Assembly (NCBI GenBank): GCA_945621435.1
Contig: CALZBR010000021.1
Coordinates: forward strand, 1 to 41,506
From: an uncultured Lachnospiraceae bacterium
Lineage (GTDB): Bacteria > Bacillota > Clostridia > Lachnospirales > Lachnospiraceae
DNA: 41,506 nucleotides
Direction: 5' to 3'
Shown here: positions 33,015 to 38,773 of the stretch, in pieces
Layout: the number at the start of each line of letters is the position of its first letter
Numbering within the stretch: the first letter of the stretch is position 1
Notes under the pieces: model-generated
What the model saw: only the letters and a program-made list of their open reading frames with translations
Databases searched by the model: none
What the model was told of the DNA's origin: nothing
Translations under genes and position numbers: made by a program

Positions 33015-33659
33015 ATGGGAAAATACGATATTATTGACAAGGAATTTGTTCGGGAGCCGGAACATGCGGCAGAAATTATATCCAACGTCGTTTATAAAGG
33101 CAGGTTAGAGGTGCGGCCACAGGATCCTGTAGAATTACATGAAAAGTGTAAATCAAATAGGAATAGGGAAGCGGAACTGGAGAGAGATGCTTTGTTTTTA
33201 TGCCCAAAGCATGCAGTAAAGTATGGAATAGAAGTGGAGAATTATCATACAGAACTGCGCCAGTTCATTGAAGCCATGCAGGCGAGGTATGATAAGAAAA
33301 AGCTCAGCAGTCTGTTTAAAAGAGAGGAATTTCAGAATCTATCGACATTGACCCAGAAGGCGCTGGCAGTACATCTGGATAATAACCAAATAAGTAGAAA
33401 AGTGATTGAGGAGGGTGAGAATATGTGTAAAGCATTACGGGATTTGGAAAAGGATTGGAAGAGGGAAGGAGAACAAAAACGACTTCTGTACCAGCTTTGT
33501 AAAAAAGCGAGGAAAGGGAAGAGCCTGAATGTTATGGCGGAGGAACTGGAAATGGAGCAGGAAGAATTAGAGGCCATGTACAATGTTGTAATGAAGTTTT
33601 CCCCGAATTATGATGTGGAGAGAGTCTGCGAGTATCTGGGGGATAGGATTCTGATTTAG
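33015..33659 (+). CDS. Rpn-family putative transposase/nuclease, internally shortened
   Basis: 214 residues from the ATG at 33015, which follows AAGGAGG at normal spacing. The frame is open further upstream but that part covers the structured leader. MGKYDIIDKEFVREPEHAAE and ERDALFLCPKHAVKYGIEVE resemble the start of Rpn/PDDEXK transposase-like proteins of Lachnospiraceae. KKARKGKSLNVMAEELEMEQ resembles their end. The central part expected after YGIEVENY, about 100 residues with part of the nuclease core, is missing, so this is probably a decayed or minimal form. The family promotes RecA-independent recombination in known cases. Stop is TAG. Confidence 0.68.
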   Translation: MGKYDIIDKEFVREPEHAAEIISNVVYKGRLEVRPQDPVELHEKCKSNRNREAELERDALFLCPKHAVKYGIEVENYHTELRQFIEAMQARYDKKKLSSLFKREEFQNLSTLTQKALAVHLDNNQISRKVIEEGENMCKALRDLEKDWKREGEQKRLLYQLCKKARKGKSLNVMAEELEMEQEELEAMYNVVMKFSPNYDVERVCEYLGDRILI

Positions 33660-33724
33660 CATAATGCTTTCGAGTGTGCTAAGTATTATTTAAAGGAACC
33701 GGTTAAACTCAAGATAGGAGGGTC

Positions 33725-33754
33725 TTGACAAGTGGAGGACAATGTGGCTATAAT
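33725..33754 (+). promoter_or_regulatory. Promoter of tRNA-Leu
   Basis: TTGACA at 33725-33730 and TATAAT at 33749-33754 with an 18-base spacer, 57 bases upstream of the tRNA. Confidence 0.75.
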
Positions 33755-33784
33755 TATTTGACCCGAGGAGGGTAAATAACTGAA

Positions 33785-33800
33785 CGGATATGGCGGAATT
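33785..33800 (+). repeat. Partial duplicate of the tRNA-Leu 5' end
   Basis: CGGATATGGCGGAATT at 33785-33800 is an exact copy of bases 2-17 of the downstream tRNA (33813-33828). It lies in the tRNA leader. It is probably a remnant of an earlier tRNA copy or recombination event. Confidence 0.7.
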
Positions 33801-33811
33801 CATTTGGTTAG

Positions 33812-33893
33812 GCGGATATGGCGGAATTGGCAGACGCGCCAGATTTAGGTTCTGGTGGGCACTCCCGTGCAGGTTCAAGTCCTGTTATCCGCA
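33812..33893 (+). tRNA. tRNA-Leu (anticodon TAG)
   Basis: 82 bases with the long variable arm of class II tRNAs. Acceptor arms GCGGATA and TATCCGC pair. The anticodon stem CCAGA / TCTGG encloses TTTAGGT, giving TAG. The T-arm is AGGTTCAAGTCCT. It lies next to an integrase gene and is the likely attachment site of the downstream element. Confidence 0.94.
33872..33893 (+). other. Probable attachment site (left end) of the integrated element
   Basis: The 3' part of tRNA-Leu is the usual target of tyrosine integrases, and the integrase gene ends 75 bases away. No second copy of TTATCCGCA is present in the rest of the window, so the right junction must lie beyond base 41506. Extent is a guess. 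Confidence 0.4.
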
Positions 33894-33925
33894 TTGCTAT
33901 TTTTCCCTTGTTTTAAGGGGTTTGA

Positions 33926-33969
33926 GAGGACTTCGGGGTGTTAGACCCCGTTAGACCTCTCTTTTTTTT
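33926..33969. terminator. Terminator between tRNA-Leu and the integrase
   Basis: GAGAGG pairs with CCTCTC and, inside, GGGGT pairs with ACCCC, followed by a long T-run on the plus strand. It ends tRNA transcription and may also limit the convergent integrase transcript. Confidence 0.8.
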
Positions 33970-35221
33970 ACGCTCTTTTTTGACGACCAAACAAGTTGTT
34001 CCATACCTCAACATCTACAGAGCAGGCTCGCCTGTCCCTGTTGTAGTGGCGTGTCATGTCGATGGTAGAATGACCGGCACTTTTTTGGATGGTCACCTCA
34101 TCAATGCCAGCTTCAAACATCTTTGTAATGCCCAAATAGCGAACTTTGTGGCTTGAATGGTAAGTTACCCCACACTCATCACAAAAAGCCCTCAAATGGT
34201 TGTTAAAATGCTTTGTGGTGATAGGCAATTTTCCCTTGGACTGGAGGATGTAGTGCTTGTGTCCGTTAATCTTTTTGAGTTCCAAAAGAATCTCAACTGC
34301 TTCGTCAGACAGATGAAGCTCTCTAATGCCTGACTCACGCCCACCCTTCGTGTATGGAAGGTCAATGGTGGTTCTCTTGCCATTCACCTCCTGCATGACA
34401 ACTTGGTGATGAATCCGAACAGTTCTGCTATCCAAGTCCACATCATCCCAAGTAAGTGCTCGCAACTCTCCGATGCGCATATTGAAACAGAAGTCGAGTC
34501 TTACAGCCAAGGTATAAACAGTTTGAGGAAGGGACTCGATGTAAGTGAGCAGCGTGTCAACCTCATCGTCAGAAAAGATGTCAACCTCTTCCTTCGCTTT
34601 GAAATTGTACCTTCCTAGGTTTACCTCACGAGCGATGTTGTGTTCGCAGTAGCCATTTTCAACAGCGTAGTCGAAGGTGTACTTGAGAATGGTAAGAGGC
34701 TTGGTAGCGGCCTTCTTGGTAAGGCAACCTCGACCAATGATGTCACCAAAGAACTCGGTAAGGTCGTATACAGAGACATCTTTAATGGGCATCTTCACAA
34801 GTTTGCTTTCCTTTAAGAAGCGGTTCCAGTCGATTTTTTCGTTTCTGTAGGTTTCAGAAGACTTAGAGTGGTCGAGCTTACGAACTTCGAAAGCAGCCTC
34901 AAACACTTCGGCAAGCGAAGCATTTTTAGCAAGGTGCCTTTTGCCGGTGTTGAAATAGTCCCAAACCTTCTGATAGACCCCCTCCGGTGTCTTGCTGGTA
35001 AAAGAAACCTGCTTTCCGCTTATCCTTGTGGAGTATCTGTACTGCTCTTGGTATGTATCTCCTTTCTTCTTAAATTCGTGCTTTGGTTCGTCACCAAACT
35101 GCTGAATAGCAAAGTCCTTTTGTTCTTTTTTCCTTTTCAATTTTTCAATTGCGACTTCAACAGCTTCTAGGTTACCACTAGAAAGCATCTCGTTCAATAA
35201 GGCGTTTGCCAAGTTTTTCAT
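33968..35221 (-). CDS. Tyrosine-type site-specific integrase
   Basis: 417 residues. The order is an N-terminal AP2-like DNA-binding part (about 50-90, QEQYRYSTRISGKQVSFTSK), a SAM-like core-binding domain (about 100-200), and a catalytic domain. Catalytic residues are R249 in MRIGEL, H358-x-x-R361 in SSHKVRY, H384 in SAGHSTIDMTRHY, and the nucleophile Y393. It resembles integrases of Tn916-type ICEs and Firmicute prophages. It reads toward tRNA-Leu, the usual arrangement for an element inserted in that tRNA. No excisionase gene is obvious next to it. Confidence 0.93.
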   Translation of the reverse strand: MKNLANALLNEMLSSGNLEAVEVAIEKLKRKKEQKDFAIQQFGDEPKHEFKKKGDTYQEQYRYSTRISGKQVSFTSKTPEGVYQKVWDYFNTGKRHLAKNASLAEVFEAAFEVRKLDHSKSSETYRNEKIDWNRFLKESKLVKMPIKDVSVYDLTEFFGDIIGRGCLTKKAATKPLTILKYTFDYAVENGYCEHNIAREVNLGRYNFKAKEEVDIFSDDEVDTLLTYIESLPQTVYTLAVRLDFCFNMRIGELRALTWDDVDLDSRTVRIHHQVVMQEVNGKRTTIDLPYTKGGRESGIRELHLSDEAVEILLELKKINGHKHYILQSKGKLPITTKHFNNHLRAFCDECGVTYHSSHKVRYLGITKMFEAGIDEVTIQKSAGHSTIDMTRHYNRDRRACSVDVEVWNNLFGRQKRA

Positions 35222-35572
35222 TTCTGTGAATCCTTTCCAAAACCCCAGATACTTCTCTGTGCAACATTTCGCTGCGTGGGCTTTGGTGGGAAATGAACAA
35301 CCAACTTTTTGATAAACCTACCGCAATTTTTTGTGAGCAAAACCAAGTAAGAAAGAACCATTTTTACTCTGTACAAACGCATGACCAACAGTTAAAATAG
35401 AACTTGCTCCTAACGGAGTCCATTCCAAGACGAAATCAAAGATTTCTGTGGAATTGGAAAACCTTCCGCAAATGTGAGCAAGGAAAATCCTTTCTTAAGC
35501 TGCCAAAGCTTGCTTGAGAGGGGCTGATTAAAAGGGTAAAAAAATCTATTGATAAATTGGTAGGGGGTACCT
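35222..35572. promoter_or_regulatory. Gene-free gap with two copies of the 15-bp element motif
   Basis: This 351-base gap lies between the leftward integrase and a rightward small gene. It contains AAACCTACCGCAATT at 35314-35328 (two mismatches to the motif) and the exact AAACCTTCCGCAAAT at 35459-35473. No ORF, tRNA or clear terminator is seen. It probably carries the divergent promoters of the integrase and the 35573 gene. Confidence 0.5.
35459..35473 (+). repeat. Element motif AAACCTTCCGCAAAT (exact copy 1)
   Basis: Exact copy of the 15-bp motif. Other copies are at 35314-35328 (2 mismatches), 37960-37974 (1 mismatch), 38715-38729 (minus strand, 1 mismatch), and exact at 40718-40732 and 40779-40793. 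Confidence 0.75.
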
Positions 35573-36004
35573 ATGACAAAGGAAGAAGCAGAACTGTGGA
35601 TTAGAAGACTAGAAGGTGGAAATTCAGACGACGCATATCGTCCAAGTAGCAATCTATCCATAGTGCTTAGACTTATGCTACATTCCCACATAAAGATGGC
35701 AGTGGTATGCAACCTAACAGTGGGAGACTATAGGAGAAGGGAGTACATCAGCACAAGAAGCGCAGAGTATTGCTACCCATTCGAAGTAACAGAAGAAGAC
35801 GATAAAATAGTAGAAAGCCACATAAGTGAGTACCAACTAACCGAGTCTGAATATCTCATCCAAGTAACAGATAGGTCAATGAGGTTCAAGTTCCAAAACC
35901 TCGTGTCTGTCTACTACAACGGGCAGGGCAAGAGACCGGAGATTGGTGACTTCTTCTTTATTGGATTGGGAATAGAGAACAACAAGTCGATGAGGAGAAA
36001 ATAG
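35573..36004 (+). CDS. Unknown protein, faintly similar to a tyrosine-recombinase core
   Basis: 143 residues. I do not recognise a family with confidence. The stretch LSIVLRLMLHSHIKMAVVCNLTVGDYRRRE has the pattern of the helix pair that carries the first catalytic Arg of tyrosine recombinases, but the RxxE part is replaced by KMAV. The C-terminal half (TEEDDKIVESHISEYQL, then SEYLIQVTDR) could match the following recombinase region, without the HxxR and Tyr motifs. If related it is inactive. TAGGGGG precedes the ATG. It is the first rightward gene behind the integrase. Confidence 0.55.
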   Translation: MTKEEAELWIRRLEGGNSDDAYRPSSNLSIVLRLMLHSHIKMAVVCNLTVGDYRRREYISTRSAEYCYPFEVTEEDDKIVESHISEYQLTESEYLIQVTDRSMRFKFQNLVSVYYNGQGKRPEIGDFFFIGLGIENNKSMRRK

Positions 36005-36111
36005 AGAACCCCTAAACTAATGCTCATGGTTAATAAAGAAGCACATCAAAAAACAGAACAAGGACAGCCGCCCCGCCGCTATTCCGTACAGCAAGGCAGC
36101 CATAGAAAAAT

Positions 36112-36142
36112 TGAGCAGTAACAAAGTGTTATTGCTCCAATT
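36112..36142 (+). terminator. Hairpin in the gap after the 35573 gene
   Basis: TTGAGCAGTAAC pairs with GTTATTGCTCCAA around a short loop, followed by TTTCTT. The T-run is weak. The surrounding bases (about 36050 onward) are more GC-rich and mark the likely left edge of the nested remnant. Confidence 0.4.
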
Positions 36143-36189
36143 TCTTATACGGTTTTTGTGAGCGTGTTGTAAATTTTCTTTGAAGTCTA

Positions 36190-36248
36190 TTGACAGCCTC
36201 TATCTCCATGTGGTATATTTATAGCATAAAGAGCGAAATATACCACAT
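36190..36248 (+). promoter_or_regulatory. Promoter with 13-bp perfect inverted-repeat operator
   Basis: TTGACA at 36190-36195 and TATATT at 36214-36219 with an 18-base spacer. ATGTGGTATATTT (36208-36220), overlapping the -10 box, is an exact inverted copy of AAATATACCACAT (36236-36248), with 15 bases between. A repressor bound here would block the promoter. The XRE protein two genes downstream is the obvious candidate. Confidence 0.68.
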
Positions 36249-36266
36249 ATTCAAGGAGGGCGTATC

Positions 36267-36626
36267 ATGAAGCGCAAAATAAACTACTTAGGCTTTTTAT
36301 CTCTTTTGGCATTGATAGCAATTTTAGGGTGGACAACAGAAAATACAGGTCTGTATGGATTTTTCGGGTTTGCCTACTATCTTCGTTATTTTTGGGTTAT
36401 ACCAGATGAATTTTTTAAGCTCAATGTTCAAAAAGCATCCACCTTTGCTTTTATGGCAGAAGTGATTTCTCTTGTTCCTTTTATGTTCATTTGCTCTTAT
36501 GCTTATGGTGGTACAAAAGCTGTTCCCACAGCGTTTGGTTTGAGTTTCGCTGTTGCGATTTTTGCTTTTACCGCCGCCCTTATTGTCTTAGAAGTGAAAG
36601 AACGAAAGGGCGCAGAAAATGATTAA
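36267..36626 (+). CDS. DUF3796-type small membrane protein
   Basis: 119 residues with three or four membrane helices (about 8-25, 28-45, 62-82, 88-108). It resembles DUF3796 proteins, which in Firmicute mobile elements are often paired with a small XRE regulator, as here. Function is unknown. CAAGGAGGG precedes the ATG. The next gene starts 8 bases before this stop, so the two are translationally coupled. Confidence 0.75.
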   Translation: MKRKINYLGFLSLLALIAILGWTTENTGLYGFFGFAYYLRYFWVIPDEFFKLNVQKASTFAFMAEVISLVPFMFICSYAYGGTKAVPTAFGLSFAVAIFAFTAALIVLEVKERKGAEND

Positions 36627-36816
36627 AAATCGGATTAAAGAGTTTAGAGCAAAGTATGACATGAAGCAGGAAGAACTTGCGGCTAAAGTAGGAGTACGCC
36701 GAGAAACAATAGGAAATCTTGAAAAGGGAAAGTACAATCCCTCGCTTGTATTAGCGTGGAACATAGCAAAGGTGTTTGGTGTTTCGATTGAAGAAATATT
36801 TACCGTAGAGGATTGA
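36619..36816 (+). CDS. XRE-family (Cro/CI-like) small regulator
   Basis: 65 residues, essentially one HTH_3 domain: [20 protein letters not shown] with recognition helix [17 protein letters not shown], and the common ending [12 protein letters not shown]. It probably represses its own operon through the inverted repeat at 36208-36248. It overlaps the membrane-protein gene by 8 bases and is followed 1 base later by the KTR-domain gene. Confidence 0.88.
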   Translation: MIKNRIKEFRAKYDMKQEELAAKVGVRRETIGNLEKGKYNPSLVLAWNIAKVFGVSIEEIFTVED

Positions 36817-36817
36817 G

Positions 36818-37021
36818 GTGGTGAATTTGGAAAAAACTAATTGGCTGTTATGCCCCGTATGCGGCAATAAGACCCGTGACCGAATACGGAGTGATACCGT
36901 CTTAATCAATTACCCGCTATACTGTCCGAAATGCAAGCAGGAAATGCTAATCAGCGTGAAGCAACTGAATATAACAATTCTCACAGAACCAGCCACAAAA
37001 CCGATACTCTCCCACAAGTAG
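36818..37021 (+). CDS. Cysteine-rich KTR-domain protein
   Basis: 67 residues from a GTG start preceded by GAGG. LLCPVCGNKTRDRIRSDT and LYCPKCKQEMLISV carry two CxxC pairs with the KTR signature. These small zinc-ribbon proteins are frequent in ICEs and transposons of Clostridia, often next to a large serine recombinase, as in this remnant. Function is unknown. Confidence 0.78.
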   Translation: MVNLEKTNWLLCPVCGNKTRDRIRSDTVLINYPLYCPKCKQEMLISVKQLNITILTEPATKPILSHK

Positions 37022-37335
37022 CGGAATCAGCCGGAGCAGTCAACGGTCAAGATGAACGGCGCATAAATGCGCCGCCGTTGACAGCCCTGCCTGTTTCCGC
37101 TGATGGGTAATCAAGGGAGCGACAGACTAAAGTGCTGTCGCTCCCCTCACATTATGGAAATGAAAATTGAATATCGACCAAGCTGCAACGCCACAGATTT
37201 TTTGAAAGTCCGTGGCGTTTTTTTGCGCCCATTTTTGGCAGACCGCACATTCCTGTTGTTGTAGAAAGTGACGGGGAAATTTGCCCAAAACGGTCTTGCG
37301 TACCGTAGTAGTGATGAAAAGAATACCGCAGCCAT
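37022..37335 (+). other. Gap with mobile-element hairpins and a terminator
   Basis: No gene. Three stem-loops are seen: GTCAACGG with CCGTTGAC (outer) and GGCGCAT with ATGCGCC (inner) at about 37038-37081; GGGAGCGACAG with CTGTCGCTCCC at about 37115-37145; and a terminator AACGCCAC / GTGGCGTT at 37187-37219 followed by a T-run to 37224. From about 37225 the sequence looks like decayed recombinase coding sequence. Confidence 0.55.
37187..37224 (+). terminator. Intrinsic terminator after the KTR gene
   Basis: AACGCCAC (37187-37194) pairs with GTGGCGTT (37212-37219) around an AT-rich loop, followed by a T-run. Confidence 0.7.
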
Positions 37336-37375
37336 TTGGAAGAAAGGTATGGGGCTACCGTAGTAGTGATGAAAA
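37301..37375 (+). repeat. 20-bp direct repeat, two copies
   Basis: TACCGTAGTAGTGATGAAAA is at 37301-37320 and 37356-37375, 55 bases apart. It lies at the 5' edge of the recombinase remnant and may be a deletion or recombination scar. Two copies are too few for a CRISPR array. Confidence 0.7.
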
Positions 37376-37836
37376 AAATCAAAAGAAGCGTTTGGCATTT
37401 TTCGGTTTCTTTCGTGGATGGGGGCAAGCGCAGGAACGCCGCCAAGAAAAAGGAACTGGACGCAGCCGAGAAGCGCATAGCCGAGTTGTCCGCTATCTTC
37501 AAGCGGCTTTATGAGGACAGCGTGACCGGGCGTATTTCTGATGAACGGTTTGCGGAGTTGTCGGCAGACTATGAAGCCGAGCAGCGGCAGCTTAAAGACC
37601 GTGCCGCCGAACTGCAAGGGGAACTTGCAAAGGCGCAGGAAGCCACGGTAAACGCCGAGAAGTTTATGAACATTGTCCGCAAGTACACCAGCTTTGAGGA
37701 ACTTACCCCTACCCTGCTGCGGGAGTTTATCGAGAAAATCGTAGTGCATGAGTGCAGCTATGACGAGAACAAAAACCGCAGGCAGGAAATTGAAATCTAT
37801 TATTCTTTTGTCGGCAAGGTAGACTTGCCCGAATAA
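37336..37836 (+). pseudogene. Large serine recombinase remnant (DUF4368 C-terminal part)
   Basis: The open frame has 166 codons. From about residue 25 it matches the C-terminal coiled-coil and DUF4368 end of large serine recombinases of the Tn1549/TndX kind: AAEKRIAELSAIFKRLYEDS, GRISDERFAELSADYEAEQ, REFIEKIVVHECSY and a final IEIYYSFVGKVDLPE. The resolvase catalytic domain and the recombinase domain are absent, so it cannot recombine DNA. The first about 24 residues are unrelated. It is more GC-rich than the flanking element genes, consistent with a separate origin. Confidence 0.8.
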
Positions 37837-37843
37837 TGCCCGA

Positions 37844-37876
37844 CCTGTCCGGCACAATGCGCAAGTGCCGGATAGG
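37844..37876 (+). terminator. Hairpin after the recombinase remnant
   Basis: CCTGTCCGGCAC (37844-37855) pairs with GTGCCGGATAGG (37865-37876) with one mismatch. No T-run follows directly. It marks the right part of the nested remnant. Confidence 0.5.
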
Positions 37877-37959
37877 AACGGCAAAAAATTTTACACTTCT
37901 ATTGCTTCTTTATATTACACAACCAAAAGACTAGGAGTTCTCATTAAAAAAGCTGTTGC

Positions 37960-37974
37960 AAACCTTCCTCAAAT
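37960..37974 (+). repeat. Element motif, one-mismatch copy
   Basis: AAACCTTCCTCAAAT differs from the exact motif by T for G at position 10. It lies 40 bases upstream of the small gene at 38014. Confidence 0.6.
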
Positions 37975-38013
37975 ACGGTATAACAGAAGCCCTAGGAAAG
38001 GAAGGTGTAGCGT

Positions 38014-38247
38014 ATGGCAAAGGAACTGAGCAGATTTACAAACAAGGTGTGGCTAAAGGATGGGAATGGTAAGCCTTTCAAAAGGTTCCTGCACCACGAC
38101 GAGTGGTTTGAGGACTTGATACCATACTACAGGGAAGTGGTGGAGGAGATGTACGAAGGGGAGGAGATACAGCTGGAGATAGCAAACAGATTCCAGCTCT
38201 ACCAAGCCACCTACGATGGAGAGTGGATGGAAATTGCAAATCAATAG
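38014..38247 (+). CDS. Small acidic protein of unknown function
   Basis: 77 residues. No family recognised. It has a basic and aromatic start (FTNKVWLKDGNGKPFKRFL) and an acidic helical centre (WFEDLIPYYREVVEEMYEGE). AGGAAGGTG precedes the ATG and a good terminator follows, so it is probably a real gene with its own transcript. A copy of the 15-bp motif lies upstream. Confidence 0.65.
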   Translation: MAKELSRFTNKVWLKDGNGKPFKRFLHHDEWFEDLIPYYREVVEEMYEGEEIQLEIANRFQLYQATYDGEWMEIANQ

Positions 38248-38261
38248 CGATAGGCGTAGAA

Positions 38262-38292
38262 AGAGCAATCGAAACAGGTTGCTCTTTTTTTT
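38262..38292 (+). terminator. Intrinsic terminator after the 38014 gene
   Basis: AGAGCAA (38262-38268) pairs with TTGCTCT (38279-38285), followed by a T-run to 38292. Confidence 0.85.
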
Positions 38293-38666
38293 GTAGAAAA
38301 AAGTGAAAAAAGTTTTATCACTTATACAAAGAACGGCGGAGGTTTTTCGTTTTGCAGTTCGTTGGATAAAAAAACAGAAAGTTATTTTTTCATATTACCT
38401 TGGAAGCAGTTAAAGGGTGTTTTTTTGAAACTGTTTTCATATGTGAATAGAAAACTTAATCCCCACGAATTGTAGAAGAAATCCTCGTCTAATACAATTA
38501 CAATCGGTTACAAAAGTGAAGGAGTCGCGGCCTGAGCTTTTTAACATATAAAGACCATAGCCCCTACCAATAGGGGTAGGGGTCAGAATAAAAAGAAAAG
38601 AGCATTGGTATGTGGGGACACAGACGAGGAGCCAGTGTTCTTTTCTTTTGCAAAAAAACAATCAGA

Positions 38667-38697
38667 AGCGGAGAGCGTTGGTGCTCCCGCTTTTTTT
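38667..38697 (+). terminator. Terminator in the primase leader (possible attenuator)
   Basis: AGCGGAGAGC pairs with GCTCCCGCT around a short loop, followed by seven T. It is 77 bases upstream of the primase start codon. Confidence 0.7.
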
Positions 38698-38714
38698 GTT
38701 TCTGTAGGGAAGAG

Positions 38715-38729
38715 AATTGCGGAAGGTTT
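38715..38729 (-). repeat. Element motif, inverted copy
   Basis: On the minus strand it reads AAACCTTCCGCAATT, one mismatch to the exact motif. It lies between the leader terminator and the primase start. Confidence 0.6.
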
Positions 38730-38773
38730 GGAAGAAAGCAGAAAGAGCATATCAAAGAAAGGAGGCGCATCGT

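Larger units (their letters stand above)
38293..38773 (+). promoter_or_regulatory. Long structured leader of the primase gene
   Basis: About 480 bases without a gene. Stems: CCCCTA / TAGGGG at about 38562-38577; a long hairpin with arms 38593-38608 and 38632-38647 (14 of 16 pair); and a terminator with arms at 38667-38676 and 38682-38690, followed by TTTTTTT. An inverted copy of the element motif lies at 38715-38729. A terminator between promoter and start codon suggests attenuation or antisense-RNA control, as in plasmid rep genes. The promoter itself was not clear. Confidence 0.5.

Noticed and set aside
37301..37375. Two 20-base repeats with a 35-base spacer, CRISPR-like in size
   Set aside because: Only two copies, no further repeat-spacer units and no cas genes nearby.
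38717..38773. Longer start of the primase at a TTG at 38717
   Set aside because: No ribosome binding site. It overlaps the inverted motif, and the ATG at 38774 follows AAAGGAGG.
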